From Azospirillum brasilense (lineage in GTDB: Bacteria > Pseudomonadota > Alphaproteobacteria > Azospirillales > Azospirillaceae), in NCBI RefSeq assembly GCF_003349955.1, contig NZ_QLKQ01000058.1:1-48022 (forward strand): a stretch of DNA of 48,022 nt. Direction: 5' to 3'. Below are positions 8,466 to 17,675 of this stretch, piece after piece. Positions within the stretch are counted from its first letter, which is position 1, and every line of letters starts with the position of its first letter. The notes beneath the pieces were generated by a model, which did not search any database, was not told the DNA's origin, and saw only the letters and a list, made by a program, of their open reading frames with translations. Position numbers and translations under genes: made by a program.

Positions 8466-9305
8466 ATGGCGAACGGTGGGGCGCAAGCTGGGACGCAGGG
8501 CTGCACGCTGCTGCTGGCCGGCTGCGGCAAGATGGGCGGCGCGATGCTCGACGGCTGGCTGAAGGCCGGCATCGCGTCCAGCGTCGCCGTGGTCGAGCCG
8601 TCCGGCCTGCCGGAGTCCCTGCGCGGCAACCCCGCCGTGGTTCTGGCGAGCGGCCCGGATGCGGTTCCCGCCGGCTTCGCGCCCGATGTCGTCGTTCTGG
8701 CCGTCAAGCCGCAGGTGATGGACTCGGTCCTTCCGGCCTACCGGGCGCTGGTCCGCCCCGGCACGGTGTTCCTCTCCGTCGCCGCCGGCAAGACCATCGC
8801 CTCTTTCGAATCGGCGCTTGGGGAGGGGGCGGCCATCGTCCGCTCCATGCCCAACACGCCCGCCGCCATCGGCCGCGGCATGACCGTCGCCGTCGGCAAC
8901 CCGGTGGTGACCGAGGCGCAGAAAACGCTGTGCGATTCGCTGCTGCGCGCGGTCGGCGACGTCGCCTGGGTGGAGGACGAGTCGCTTCTCGATGCGGTGA
9001 CCGCCGTCTCGGGCAGCGGCCCCGCCTACGTCTTCCTGATGGTCGAGGCGATGGCGAAGGCCGGCGAGGCCGCCGGGCTGCCCGCCGAACTTGCCATGCG
9101 TCTGGCGCGGGCCACCGTTGCGGGGGCGGGCGAGTTGCTCCACCAGTCCCCGACCGCCGCCGCCGACCTGCGCAAGGCGGTGACCAGCCCCAACGGCACC
9201 ACCCAGGCGGCGCTCGACGTGCTGATGGCCGGGGACGGCCTGCAGCCGCTGTTCGACCGCGCCATCGCCGCCGCCGCGAACCGTTCCCGCGAACTGGCGA
9301 AGTAA
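8466..9305 (+). CDS. proC: Pyrroline-5-carboxylate reductase
   Basis: A 279-residue enzyme that reduces 1-pyrroline-5-carboxylate to proline with NAD(P)H, the last step of proline synthesis. It has the Rossmann loop LLAGCGKMGGAMLDGW, the RSMPNTPAAIGRGMT block and the C-terminal family signature around AVSGSGPAYVFLMVEAMAKAG and TSPNGTTQAAL. An in-frame GTG at 8457 overlaps the ybjN stop, but GGGGAGG sits at proper distance from ATG 8466, so that start is used. It is followed after 6 bases by ybaK in what looks like a ybjN-proC-ybaK operon. Confidence 0.93.
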   Translation: MANGGAQAGTQGCTLLLAGCGKMGGAMLDGWLKAGIASSVAVVEPSGLPESLRGNPAVVLASGPDAVPAGFAPDVVVLAVKPQVMDSVLPAYRALVRPGTVFLSVAAGKTIASFESALGEGAAIVRSMPNTPAAIGRGMTVAVGNPVVTEAQKTLCDSLLRAVGDVAWVEDESLLDAVTAVSGSGPAYVFLMVEAMAKAGEAAGLPAELAMRLARATVAGAGELLHQSPTAAADLRKAVTSPNGTTQAALDVLMAGDGLQPLFDRAIAAAANRSRELAK

Positions 9306-9311
9306 GGCGCC

Positions 9312-9794
9312 ATGGCGTTCCTCAGCCCCTCCGCCCAACGGGTCCAGGTCTTGCTGGACGGCTTCGGCCACGGCCACAGCGTGGTCGAGCATGAGGGCAG
9401 CACCCGCACCTCGGAAGACGCGGCCAACGCCGTCGGCTGCGCCGTGGCGCAGATCGCCAAGTCCCTGATCTTCCGTGCGAAAGACAGCGGCCGCCCGGTG
9501 CTGGTGGTGGCCAGCGGGGCCAACCGGGTGGATGAGAAGGCGGTCGGCCGGCTGATCGGCGAGAAGATCGAGCGGGCCGATCCGGACTTCGTCCGCGAGG
9601 CCACCGGCTTCGCCATCGGCGGGGTTCCGCCCATCGGCCACGCCGTGCCGCCGCTGGTCCTCATCGACGCCGACCTGATGGCGCTGGACACCATCTGGGC
9701 CGCCGCCGGCACCCCCAACGCGGTGTTCCGCCTGACCCCGGCGCAGCTTGTCGCCATGACCGGCGGGCGGGTCGAAACCGTGCGCAAGGGCTGA
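9312..9794 (+). CDS. YbaK/EbsC-type aminoacyl-tRNA deacylase
   Basis: A 160-residue free-standing YbaK-fold protein. Typical positions include the early VVEHEGSTRTSEDAA, the conserved lysine in VAQIAKSLIF, and GFAIGGVPPIGH, the GG.PP.GH motif of the family. Members hydrolyse mischarged tRNA (for example Cys-tRNA-Pro for YbaK, Ala-tRNA-Pro for ProX). Which substrate applies here is not determined. Its position next to proC is suggestive of a link to proline tRNA quality but is not proof. Confidence 0.88.
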   Translation: MAFLSPSAQRVQVLLDGFGHGHSVVEHEGSTRTSEDAANAVGCAVAQIAKSLIFRAKDSGRPVLVVASGANRVDEKAVGRLIGEKIERADPDFVREATGFAIGGVPPIGHAVPPLVLIDADLMALDTIWAAAGTPNAVFRLTPAQLVAMTGGRVETVRKG

Positions 9795-9944
9795 GCGCAC
9801 CCCGCAAGAACCGGTCAAGCGGTCAGGATGCCGCAGCGCGGCATGAGCGCGCATCGCCCGCCCACCCCTCTTCCAAGCCTCTGGATTCTCTGGCAAGACT
9901 CTTCCCAACGAGTTCTTGAACAGAGACGCATCAGGGAGGCACCC

Positions 9945-11600
9945 GTGACCGACGCCCGGCACAACCCGTACGAGACCGACCTCGACCAGAACGCCGCCAA
10001 CACGGTGCCGCTGTCGCCGCTCTCGTTCCTGCGCCGCACCGCCGCGGTCTATCCGCAGCGCCTCGCGGTGATCCACGGCCCGGTCCGCCGCACCTGGGCG
10101 GAAACCTACGAGCGCTGCGTGCGCCTCGCCTCGGCCCTGGCCAAGCGCGGCATCGGGCTGGGCGACACGGTCGCGGTGATGGCCCCCAACACCCCGGAAT
10201 CCTTCGAGGCGCATTTCGGCGTGCCGATGACCGGCGCGGTCCTCAACGCCCTGAACATCCGCCTGGACGCCGAGGCGCTGTCCTTCATCCTGGAGCATGG
10301 CGAGGCGAAGGTCCTGCTGACCGACCGGGAATTCTCTAGCGTCATCGCCAAGGCCGTCCACATGCTGGAGCCGAAGCGCCGCCCCATCGTCATCGACATC
10401 GACGATCCGCAGGCCAAGGGCGGCGAACTGATCGGCGAGCAGACCTACGAGCAGTTCCTGGAGACCGGCGACCCGGCCTATGAGTGGCCGATGCCGGCCG
10501 ACGAGTGGCAGGCCATCGCGCTGAACTACACCAGCGGCACCACCGGCAACCCCAAGGGCGTCGTCTACCATCACCGCGGCGCCTACCTGAACGCCATGGG
10601 CAACGTGCTGACATGGGCGATGCCGCACCATCCGGTGTATCTGTGGACCCTGCCGATGTTCCACTGCAACGGCTGGTGCTTCCCCTGGACGGTCACCGCC
10701 ATGGCCGGCACCAACGTCTGCGTGCGCACCATCACCGCCAAGGGCATCTACGACGCTCTGGCCGACCTCGGCGTCACCCACATGTGCGGCGCTCCCATCA
10801 TCATGGGCCTGATCGTCAACGCGCCGGAGGACCAGAAGCGCGAGGTCCCGCGCGGCGTGAAGATGATGACCGCGGGCGCCGCCCCGCCCGCTGCGGTGAT
10901 CGAGAAGATCGAGCGGATGGGCTTCGACGTCACCCACGTCTACGGCCTGACCGAGGTCTACGGCCCGGTCACCATCTGCGCCTGGCACGAGCACTGGAAC
11001 GACCTGCCGCTGGAGGAGCGCGCGGCGCTGAAGGCGCGCCAGGGCGTGAACTACGCCACGCTGGAAGGGCTGATGGTCGCCGACCCCAACACGCTCCAGC
11101 CGACCCGCAAGGACGGCGTGACGATGGGCGAGATCTTCATGCGCGGCAACACCGTCATGAAAGGCTATCTGAAGAACCCGCGGGCCACGCAGGAGGCCTT
11201 CTCCGGCGGCTGGTTCCACACCGGCGACCTCGGCGTCTGGCATCCGGACGGCTACATCGAGCTGAAGGACCGCTCGAAGGACATCATCATCTCCGGCGGC
11301 GAGAACATCTCGACCATTGAGGTCGAATCGGTCCTCTACAAGCATCCGGACATCGTCGAGGCCGCCGTGGTCGCCCGCCCGGACGAGAAGTGGGGCGAGA
11401 CGCCCTGCGCCTTCGTCACCGTGAAGGAGGGCAAGCAGCTCACCGAAGCCGAGGTGATCGCCTATTGCCGTCAGCATCTGGCCCATTTCAAGTGCCCGCG
11501 CACCGTCGTCTTCACCGCCCTGCCGAAGACCTCGACCGGCAAGATCCAGAAGTACGTGCTGCGCGATCAGGCCCGTGCGCTCAACGAGGAGAAGGCGTGA
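9945..11600 (+). CDS. Acyl-CoA synthetase (AMP-dependent ligase)
   Basis: A 551-residue member of the adenylate-forming family: fatty acid + ATP + CoA to acyl-CoA. Visible motifs are the P-loop YTSGTTGNPKG (195-205), the A5 motif YGLTEVYGP, the hinge GYIELKDRSKDIIISGGENIS region, and the catalytic lysine in TSTGKIQKY (about K533). The overall pattern (ETDLDQNAANTVPLSPLSFL) resembles the medium-chain/DmdB-like ligases. GTG 9945 is chosen because CAGGGAGG lies seven bases upstream; the frame is open to 9828. It overlaps the next gene by 4 bases (GTGA), so translation is probably coupled. Confidence 0.88.
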   Translation: MTDARHNPYETDLDQNAANTVPLSPLSFLRRTAAVYPQRLAVIHGPVRRTWAETYERCVRLASALAKRGIGLGDTVAVMAPNTPESFEAHFGVPMTGAVLNALNIRLDAEALSFILEHGEAKVLLTDREFSSVIAKAVHMLEPKRRPIVIDIDDPQAKGGELIGEQTYEQFLETGDPAYEWPMPADEWQAIALNYTSGTTGNPKGVVYHHRGAYLNAMGNVLTWAMPHHPVYLWTLPMFHCNGWCFPWTVTAMAGTNVCVRTITAKGIYDALADLGVTHMCGAPIIMGLIVNAPEDQKREVPRGVKMMTAGAAPPAAVIEKIERMGFDVTHVYGLTEVYGPVTICAWHEHWNDLPLEERAALKARQGVNYATLEGLMVADPNTLQPTRKDGVTMGEIFMRGNTVMKGYLKNPRATQEAFSGGWFHTGDLGVWHPDGYIELKDRSKDIIISGGENISTIEVESVLYKHPDIVEAAVVARPDEKWGETPCAFVTVKEGKQLTEAEVIAYCRQHLAHFKCPRTVVFTALPKTSTGKIQKYVLRDQARALNEEKA

Positions 11601-12829
11601 CCGCTGTGACCGGGGGCTTCGGCCCCCTTCCGCCCGAGGAGCGGGCGGACGCCGCGACCCTGGTCCGCCAGGGATTCGGCATTCCCCGCGAGTATTTCGA
11701 CCGTTCCGTGGAGCTGTTCGGGCCGGACGTGATGCGCGGCCTGCGCGCCGGGGCGGAGGCGGGCCGTGCCGGCCGGCTCGTCGCCTGCGCCGCCGTCTGG
11801 CCGATGGACCAATGGTTCGGCGGTCGCCCGGTGCCGTCCTGCGGCGTTGCGGCGGTCGCCGTCGATCCGGCGGAGCGCGGGCGCGGCTATGGCACCGCGC
11901 TGATGCGCGGCCTGCTGGAGGAGGCGCGGGCCGGGGGGGCGGCGCTGTCGGTGCTCTACCCGGCAACCCTTCCGGTCTACACCCGCCTCGGCTTCGGGCG
12001 GGGCGGGGTGTCCTTCGACTGGAGCGCTCCGCCGGCCGCCCTGTCCGTCGGGCCGCCGTCGGGGGACGGCTGGATCCGCCGGACCGACGCCAGCGACGCC
12101 AGCCAGCTTGCGGCGCTACGCCGCAGCCTGCTCACCACCGCCAACGGTCTGGTGGAGCGCAATGAGGGGCTGTGGAGCTTCGCCCTCTGCCCGGACGGGG
12201 TTCCGTCCGATGTTTACACTTTCGGTGGTTCTGGCGGCCCCGAGGGGTATGTCGCGGTGGCGCCGCCGGCCGACCGAAAACTCAATGTTGCGGATCTCTG
12301 CCTTCCCAGCCCGCGTGCGGTGCGGTTGGCGCAGGGTTTCCTGGCCGGCTACCGGGCGCAGATCGACCGGGTGACGTGGCGCGGCGGACCGGACGATCCG
12401 CTGGTTCTGCTGGCACCGGAGCGCGGGGTGCGTGCGGAGGCGTACGATGAATGGTTGTTGCGCATCCTCGACGTGCCGCGCGCCCTGGAAAGCCGCGGAT
12501 TTCCACCGGGGATTGCGGGAGAGTTGGTTCTCGACGTGTCGGACGCGCTGATTCCGGAGAATTCCGGCGGCTTCCGGTTGCGCCTGTCCGATGGGAGAGC
12601 GGCCGTGCACCGGTTGCCGAAGGCGCGGAACGGCGCTGAAAAGGCGGGTGGAGGAACGGATGGAGCGGTGCTGTCGCTGTCCGTCGCCGCGCTCGCCTGC
12701 CTCTACAGCGGGCACAAAGATCCTCGCATTCTCCGTCAGGCTGGTCTTCTGCGCGGAGGGGATGAGGCGTTGGCTCTGGCGGCGCTGTTTTTCTCGGGTC
12801 CGGCGCCGTGGATGCCGGACCGGTTCTAA
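11597..12829 (+). CDS. Eis-like GNAT N-acetyltransferase with SCP2-type C-terminal domain
   Basis: A 410-residue protein whose first 150 residues carry a GNAT fold, with the acetyl-CoA loop in VAVDPAERGRGYGTALMRGL (R/Q-x-x-G-x-G/A at 94-100) and LPVYTRLGFGRGG. A second, more diverged GNAT-like part follows, and the last 100 residues (ELVLDVSDALIPENSGGFRLRLSDG to ALAALFFSGPAPWMPDRF) match the SCP2-like domain of the Eis family. Such proteins acetylate amines, including aminoglycosides in mycobacterial Eis; the substrate here is unknown. The GTG start overlaps the upstream synthetase stop and has GAGGAG before it. Confidence 0.85.
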   Translation: MTAVTGGFGPLPPEERADAATLVRQGFGIPREYFDRSVELFGPDVMRGLRAGAEAGRAGRLVACAAVWPMDQWFGGRPVPSCGVAAVAVDPAERGRGYGTALMRGLLEEARAGGAALSVLYPATLPVYTRLGFGRGGVSFDWSAPPAALSVGPPSGDGWIRRTDASDASQLAALRRSLLTTANGLVERNEGLWSFALCPDGVPSDVYTFGGSGGPEGYVAVAPPADRKLNVADLCLPSPRAVRLAQGFLAGYRAQIDRVTWRGGPDDPLVLLAPERGVRAEAYDEWLLRILDVPRALESRGFPPGIAGELVLDVSDALIPENSGGFRLRLSDGRAAVHRLPKARNGAEKAGGGTDGAVLSLSVAALACLYSGHKDPRILRQAGLLRGGDEALALAALFFSGPAPWMPDRF

Positions 12830-12950
12830 AGCGGTGTTACCAGTCGCGTTTATCAAACCAGAAATTAACCCTTTCTGCTGTATCCCTTAGCGACAAAGGC
12901 ATGACGACGGCCGTCGCACAAGGCCGTACGATCCGGGGGAGCCCGATTTC

Positions 12951-15353
12951 ATGACGATTGGAACGCGGATTGCGCTCGGTTTTGCGGCGGTCCTACTGAT
13001 GACGGTTGCCGTGGCGTTCGTTGGTTGGAACAGCCTGCGCACCTACGCCGGACGTGTCGATCTGGCAGCCCACACCGCCGAACTGGACGCCCGGTTGAAA
13101 ACCGTGCGGATCGAGGAAGCCCGCTTCGTCACCGAGCGTGACTCCAAGGCCGCCGACAACGTGCCCGGCATGCTGGACCGGCTGCGCGACGAGGCCCAGG
13201 GGACGCGGTCCGCGCTGGAGGACGCCGGCAGCGTCCGGCTGGTGGACGAGATCCTGGCGGGCATCGCCGGCTACCGCAGCGCCTTCGCCAACTTCGTCGC
13301 CCAGGACAAGGAGGCCCGCGCCCGCACCCAGAGCATGGAGACGCGCGCCCAGGCCCTGCGGGAGATCGCGGAGAAGATCGGCACGCAGCAGTCCGACCGC
13401 TACGACCAGAACATGATCAGCCTGAAGGACGCGGAGCACGCCGTGCGGCAGAGCCGCGACACCTCCGACCGCGCCGACCGGCTGATCGAGATGGTGCTGG
13501 AGGCGCGGCGCCTGCAGTCCGACTTCGCCCACACCCGCAACCCCGCCACGATGACCGCCGCCGGGGAAGCCATCGCGGCGCTGCTGGCCAACGCCGAGGC
13601 CATCGAGAAGGATCTCGTCGGCACCAACGACGAGGAGCTGGCCCAGCGGATCGTCACCATCGCCGGCGCCTACCGCATGGTGTTCGACCAGACCCGCGCC
13701 GAGAGCGCCGGAGAGCCGGCCAGCGGCCGCATCCAGGCGCTGGACCGCCACGCCCAGGAAATCCAGAATCTCGCCCATGAGATGCAGGAGAACCAGGCGA
13801 TGGTCTCCAGCGCGCTTCAGGAGGCCGCGAACTTCGCCCAGAGCGAGGTGAACGAGGCCGTCCAGTTGCGCGGCATCGCCATGCGGCTGATCCAGGGCGC
13901 GCAGTCCGCGATGCTGGGTCAGCGCGACTTCATCCTGATGAACGGCGAGGAGGCCCGCGCGCGCGTGCATGGCGCGGTGAAGGAGACTCTGGCGCTGGCC
14001 ACCCAGGCCGGGGCCGTGCTGGTCGATTCGGAGGGGCGCGGGCTGATCGCCGCCATCACCGAGGCCGCCCAGGCCTTCGACCGGGAGTTCGCCGCCCTGG
14101 TCAGCACCAGCGAGAATCAGCGCACCGCCTCCACGACCATGGCCAAGGCCGCGGGCGACGTCAGCGAGCAGGTGGCCCGTCTCGTCTCCATCCAGCGCGA
14201 CGACCGCGAGAACGGGCGCAGCGGGGCGGAGCTGATCATCATCGTCGGCGCCGCCGTGGCGCTGGCGCTCGGCATGCTCATGGCCTGGATCATCGACCGC
14301 GCCATCACCCACCCGATGCACGCCATGACCAAGGCGATGGGCCGGCTGGCCGAAGGCGACCTGACGGTGGATATCCCCGCCGGCGACCGCAAGGACGAGC
14401 TGCGCGCCATGGCCGAGGCGCTCAGCGTCTTCAAGGAGAACGCCCTGGAGATGCAGCGCATGGAGGGCGAGCGGGAGGAGATGCGCCGGCAGATCGACGC
14501 CGACCGCCGCCGCACCATGAACGAGTTCGCCAACGGCTTCGAACAGGCGGTGTCGGGCGTCGTCCAGTCGCTGACCGAGTCCGCCGGCAACCTGGGCCGC
14601 GACGCGCAGGAGATGTCGTCGGACGCCGCCCTGACCACCGCCAAGTCGAGCGCCGTCGCCGCCGCGTCGGAGCAGGCGTCGAGCAACGTGCAGACCGTCG
14701 CCGCGGCGGCGGAGGAACTGTCCTCCTCCATCGCCGAGATTTCGCGCCAGCTCAACAGCAGCTCGCAGGTGGCGGTTGGTGCGGCGGCCAAGGCGACCGA
14801 GACCAACGGGATCGTCGAAGGCCTGGCCGAGGCGGCGCAGCGCATCGGGCAGGTGGTGGATCTGATCGGCGAAATCGCCGAGCAGACCAACCTGCTGGCC
14901 CTGAACGCGACCATCGAGGCGGCCCGCGCCGGGGAGGCTGGGAAGGGCTTCGCTGTCGTGGCGACGGAGGTGAAGAACCTCGCCGGGCAGACCGCCAAGG
15001 CGACCGAGGAAATCTCCAGCCAGGTGGCGCAGATGCAGGCGGCGACGGGTGGGGCGGTGGGCGCCATCCGCACCATCTCCGACGCCGTCGGCACCATCAG
15101 CAGCACGGTCACCGAGATCGCCCGCGCCATGGAGCAGCAGGGTCTCGCCACCCGTGAGATCGCCCAGAACGTCAATCAGGCCGCCGAGGGCACGCAGGAG
15201 GTGATGCACCACATCGCCGAGGTGACCAACGCCGCCACCAAGACCGGCGGCGCCGCCGACGCGGTTCTGGACGCCAGCCGCACCTTGACCCGGCAGGCCG
15301 AGCATCTGCGGTCCGAGGTGCAGGGCTTCCTCAACAAGGTCCGGACCGCCTGA
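12951..15353 (+). CDS. Methyl-accepting chemotaxis protein with large helical periplasmic domain
   Basis: An 800-residue chemoreceptor. TM1 is at about 7-27, and the periplasmic region (28-424) is all-helical and long enough for a helical bimodular (HBM-type) sensor. TM2 is at about 425-447, followed by HAMP (HPMHAMTKAMGRLAEGDL) and a cytoplasmic signalling domain. The hairpin tip near 641-680 reads IAEQTNLLALNATIEAARAG and then GKGFAVVATEVKNLA. No C-terminal CheR-binding pentapeptide (NWETF type) is present. It signals to CheA/CheW to steer flagellar motion. The ligand is unknown; HBM receptors often bind organic acids, which is only a family expectation. GGGGGAG precedes the ATG. Confidence 0.92.
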   Translation: MTIGTRIALGFAAVLLMTVAVAFVGWNSLRTYAGRVDLAAHTAELDARLKTVRIEEARFVTERDSKAADNVPGMLDRLRDEAQGTRSALEDAGSVRLVDEILAGIAGYRSAFANFVAQDKEARARTQSMETRAQALREIAEKIGTQQSDRYDQNMISLKDAEHAVRQSRDTSDRADRLIEMVLEARRLQSDFAHTRNPATMTAAGEAIAALLANAEAIEKDLVGTNDEELAQRIVTIAGAYRMVFDQTRAESAGEPASGRIQALDRHAQEIQNLAHEMQENQAMVSSALQEAANFAQSEVNEAVQLRGIAMRLIQGAQSAMLGQRDFILMNGEEARARVHGAVKETLALATQAGAVLVDSEGRGLIAAITEAAQAFDREFAALVSTSENQRTASTTMAKAAGDVSEQVARLVSIQRDDRENGRSGAELIIIVGAAVALALGMLMAWIIDRAITHPMHAMTKAMGRLAEGDLTVDIPAGDRKDELRAMAEALSVFKENALEMQRMEGEREEMRRQIDADRRRTMNEFANGFEQAVSGVVQSLTESAGNLGRDAQEMSSDAALTTAKSSAVAAASEQASSNVQTVAAAAEELSSSIAEISRQLNSSSQVAVGAAAKATETNGIVEGLAEAAQRIGQVVDLIGEIAEQTNLLALNATIEAARAGEAGKGFAVVATEVKNLAGQTAKATEEISSQVAQMQAATGGAVGAIRTISDAVGTISSTVTEIARAMEQQGLATREIAQNVNQAAEGTQEVMHHIAEVTNAATKTGGAADAVLDASRTLTRQAEHLRSEVQGFLNKVRTA

Positions 15354-15371
15354 CCGCCTGACTGCGGTCCA

Positions 15372-15414
15372 ACGGAGGGGCCGGGAACCGACACATCCTC
15401 CGGCCCGTCCCCGT
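15372..15414 (+). terminator. Possible terminator after the chemoreceptor gene
   Basis: ACGGAGGGGCCGG (15372-15384) can pair imperfectly with CCGGCCCGTCCCCGT (15400-15414); TGCTTTCG follows. The stem has bulges and the T-tract is poor, so this is tentative. Confidence 0.35.
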
Positions 15415-15470
15415 TGCTTTCGCACGGGGCATCTGTTAAGCCGCGCCGAGCCTCACGGACGCGAGATCCC

Positions 15471-16706
15471 ATGGACTTCCCCTTGTCACAGCGCGATTCC
15501 ACACGGGGGATTCCCGACGCGGCGCTGGCTGGTCTGGCGGGCGTCGCGGCGGTGGCGCTCGGCCCGCTGGCCTCGATGGTGCCGCGCGGGCTGCCGGTGT
15601 GGGCCATCCTGATCGCCCTGATCGGGTTGGCCGGTCTGGCCCGCCGCGGTGCCCTGGGGCGTCTGCGGCGAGCGATGCCCGGCACCATGGTGGTTCTGGC
15701 CTTCCTGGCCCTGGCCTCGCTGTCCATCCTGTGGAGCCCGTCGCCGCGCGCCGGCCTGACGGTGGTGGAGATCGGCTACATCGGCCTCGGCGCCCTGGCC
15801 GGCGGGGCATGGCTGTCGTCGTTGCCCGGGGTGGAGGCGCGGCGGCTGATCGGCCTGTTCCTGATCGGCGTGTTCGCCGGGGTTCTGCTGTTCGCGATCG
15901 AGGCCGCGCTGGATTTCCCGCTGCACCGCTGGTGGAACCATGTGCCGGCGGGGGCCGAGATCGCGGAAACCAACGTGCCCAAGCGCACCGCGGCGCTGCT
16001 CTGCCTGCTGGTGTGGCCGGCGGCGATGGCGCTCGACCGGGCGGGGCGGGGCGGGGCGGCGGTCGCTCTGCCGGCGGTCTTCGCCGGCGCCTGCCTGTTG
16101 CTGACCAGCCGGTCGGCCATGCTGGGCATCGTCGTGGGCGGTGCGGCCTTCGCGTTGGCGGTGTGGTCGCCGCGGCTGGTGCGCGGGGTGCTGGCGGCGG
16201 TCCTCGCGGTGGCCTTCACCTTCGTGCTGCCGCTGGCGCTGTTTCTCGACCGCGTGCTGAACCTGGATGGCGCCGACTGGCTGTTCCATTCCGCCCGGCA
16301 TCGGGTGGAGATCTGGGGCATGGCGGCCAGCCGGGCTCTGGAGACGCCCGTCTTCGGGCAAGGCATCGACGCCTCCCGCGCGCTTGACCCGGAGGGCGCG
16401 GTGTCGCGCTTCGGCACGCTGACCGACAGCCTGCTGCCGCTGCACCCCCACAACGCCTTTCTGCAGGTCTGGCTGGAGCTTGGCGGCGTCGGCGCCGCGC
16501 TGGCCCTGGCGGCGACGCTGCTTCTGCTGTTCGGCACGGGGCGGATGGAGCGGCGCCTGCAACCCTTCGCTCTGGCCTTGTTCGCGTCCGGCCTCGCCAT
16601 GGCGAGCACGGCCTACGGGATCTGGCAGGCGTGGTGGATGGGCGGGATTCTGGCCGCCGGCCTGATGCTCCGGCTGGCCGCGCGCACCCCGGCGGCGGGC
16701 GGATGA
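15471..16706 (+). CDS. O-antigen ligase / polymerase family membrane protein (Wzy_C)
   Basis: A 411-residue polytopic inner-membrane protein with about ten hydrophobic segments. The signature of the family is the large periplasmic loop ending in LLPLHPHNAFLQVWLELGGV, together with RHRVEIWGMA and VFGQGI. Members either ligate O-antigen to lipid A-core or polymerise polysaccharide repeats; sequence alone does not separate these. The ATG at 15471 is chosen from hydrophobicity; only a weak SD is visible. The next gene, a GT9 glycosyltransferase, overlaps by four bases (ATGA), supporting a joint role in surface polysaccharide synthesis. Confidence 0.85.
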   Translation: MDFPLSQRDSTRGIPDAALAGLAGVAAVALGPLASMVPRGLPVWAILIALIGLAGLARRGALGRLRRAMPGTMVVLAFLALASLSILWSPSPRAGLTVVEIGYIGLGALAGGAWLSSLPGVEARRLIGLFLIGVFAGVLLFAIEAALDFPLHRWWNHVPAGAEIAETNVPKRTAALLCLLVWPAAMALDRAGRGGAAVALPAVFAGACLLLTSRSAMLGIVVGGAAFALAVWSPRLVRGVLAAVLAVAFTFVLPLALFLDRVLNLDGADWLFHSARHRVEIWGMAASRALETPVFGQGIDASRALDPEGAVSRFGTLTDSLLPLHPHNAFLQVWLELGGVGAALALAATLLLLFGTGRMERRLQPFALALFASGLAMASTAYGIWQAWWMGGILAAGLMLRLAARTPAAGG

Positions 16707-17647
16707 CGGCGCAGAGCGGCACCGGACCCCGCCGTGTCCTGGTCATCAAGCTGGGGGCCTTCGGCGACTTCTTTCTCGCCCAGACCGCGTTTTCGGCCAT
16801 TCGCCGGCATCATCGCGGCGACCGCCTGACGCTGCTGACCCTGCCGTCCCTGGCCCCGCTCGCCCGCCTCAGCGGCCTGTTCGACGAGGTGCTGGAGGAC
16901 CCGCGCGGGCGCTCCTTCGGGGCCTATTGGCGCGTCCGCCGGATGCTGCGCGCCGGGCGCTTCGACCGGGTCTACGATCTTCAGGCGCAGTCGCGCACCG
17001 ACCGCTATTTCTGGCTGCTCGCCCCGGGTCCCTGGCCGGAATGGTCGGGCACCGCCTGGGGCGCCTCGCACCGCGATCACTATCCGGGCCGCCGCAAGGT
17101 GCCGGTGATCGAGCGCTACACCCGGCAGTTGGCTCCCTTCGGCATCGTGCCGGACGCGGTCCCGGACCTGTCCTGGCTCGACGCCGACACCGGCGGTTTC
17201 GGCATCGCCGCGCCATACGCCCTGCTGATCCCCGGCTCCTCCCCCGGGCGGCCCGACAAGCGCTGGCCGGTGGAGCGCTATGGCGAACTGGCGGGCGCGC
17301 TGGCGGCGCGCGGGATCACGCCGGTCGTGCTGGGTACGGCCATCGAGGCGGACCTTGCGCGGGCGATTGCCGACACCTGTCCGGAAACGATCGACCTGAC
17401 CAACCGCACCAGCGTGCCGGAAATCGCCGGGCTGGCCCGCCGGGCCTGGGCGACGGTGGGCAACGACACCGGTCCCACCCATCTGGTGGCATCCGTCGGC
17501 TGTCCCACCCTGGGACTTTTTTGCGACGCCTCCATCCCCATCCACGCCAACGGGCCACGGATGGTCATTCACCACCGGCCATCCTTCGCCGACATGGACG
17601 CGGCGGGTGTGCTGGCGGCGATGGACGCTCTTCCACCGAACCGGTAG
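16703..17647 (+). CDS. Glycosyltransferase family 9 protein (heptosyltransferase-like)
   Basis: A 314-residue cytoplasmic enzyme with a GT-B fold. The N-terminus RVLVIKLGAFGDFFLAQTAFSAIRR and the C-terminal blocks LLIPGSSPGRPDKRWPVERY and TVGNDTGPTHLVASVGCPTLGLF are those of ADP-heptose:LPS heptosyltransferases (GT9). The predicted role is transfer of heptose or a related sugar to LPS core or another surface glycan; the exact acceptor is not known. The ATG overlaps the ligase stop codon (ATGA), so the two are translationally coupled. The length is slightly short for WaaC/WaaF but normal for generic GT9 members. Confidence 0.88.
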   Translation: MTAQSGTGPRRVLVIKLGAFGDFFLAQTAFSAIRRHHRGDRLTLLTLPSLAPLARLSGLFDEVLEDPRGRSFGAYWRVRRMLRAGRFDRVYDLQAQSRTDRYFWLLAPGPWPEWSGTAWGASHRDHYPGRRKVPVIERYTRQLAPFGIVPDAVPDLSWLDADTGGFGIAAPYALLIPGSSPGRPDKRWPVERYGELAGALAARGITPVVLGTAIEADLARAIADTCPETIDLTNRTSVPEIAGLARRAWATVGNDTGPTHLVASVGCPTLGLFCDASIPIHANGPRMVIHHRPSFADMDAAGVLAAMDALPPNR

Positions 17648-17675
17648 AGTGCCGGCCGGCTTTTCTCCAGGGGTC

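Noticed and set aside
8370..11966. A 1198-codon open frame on the minus strand opposite proC, ybaK and the acyl-CoA synthetase.
   Set aside because: It lies antisense to three genes with clear motifs, its translation is Gly/Arg/His-rich with no domain, and long antisense frames are expected in DNA this GC-rich. The same holds for those at 12993-15425, 30659-33901 and 41232-43853.
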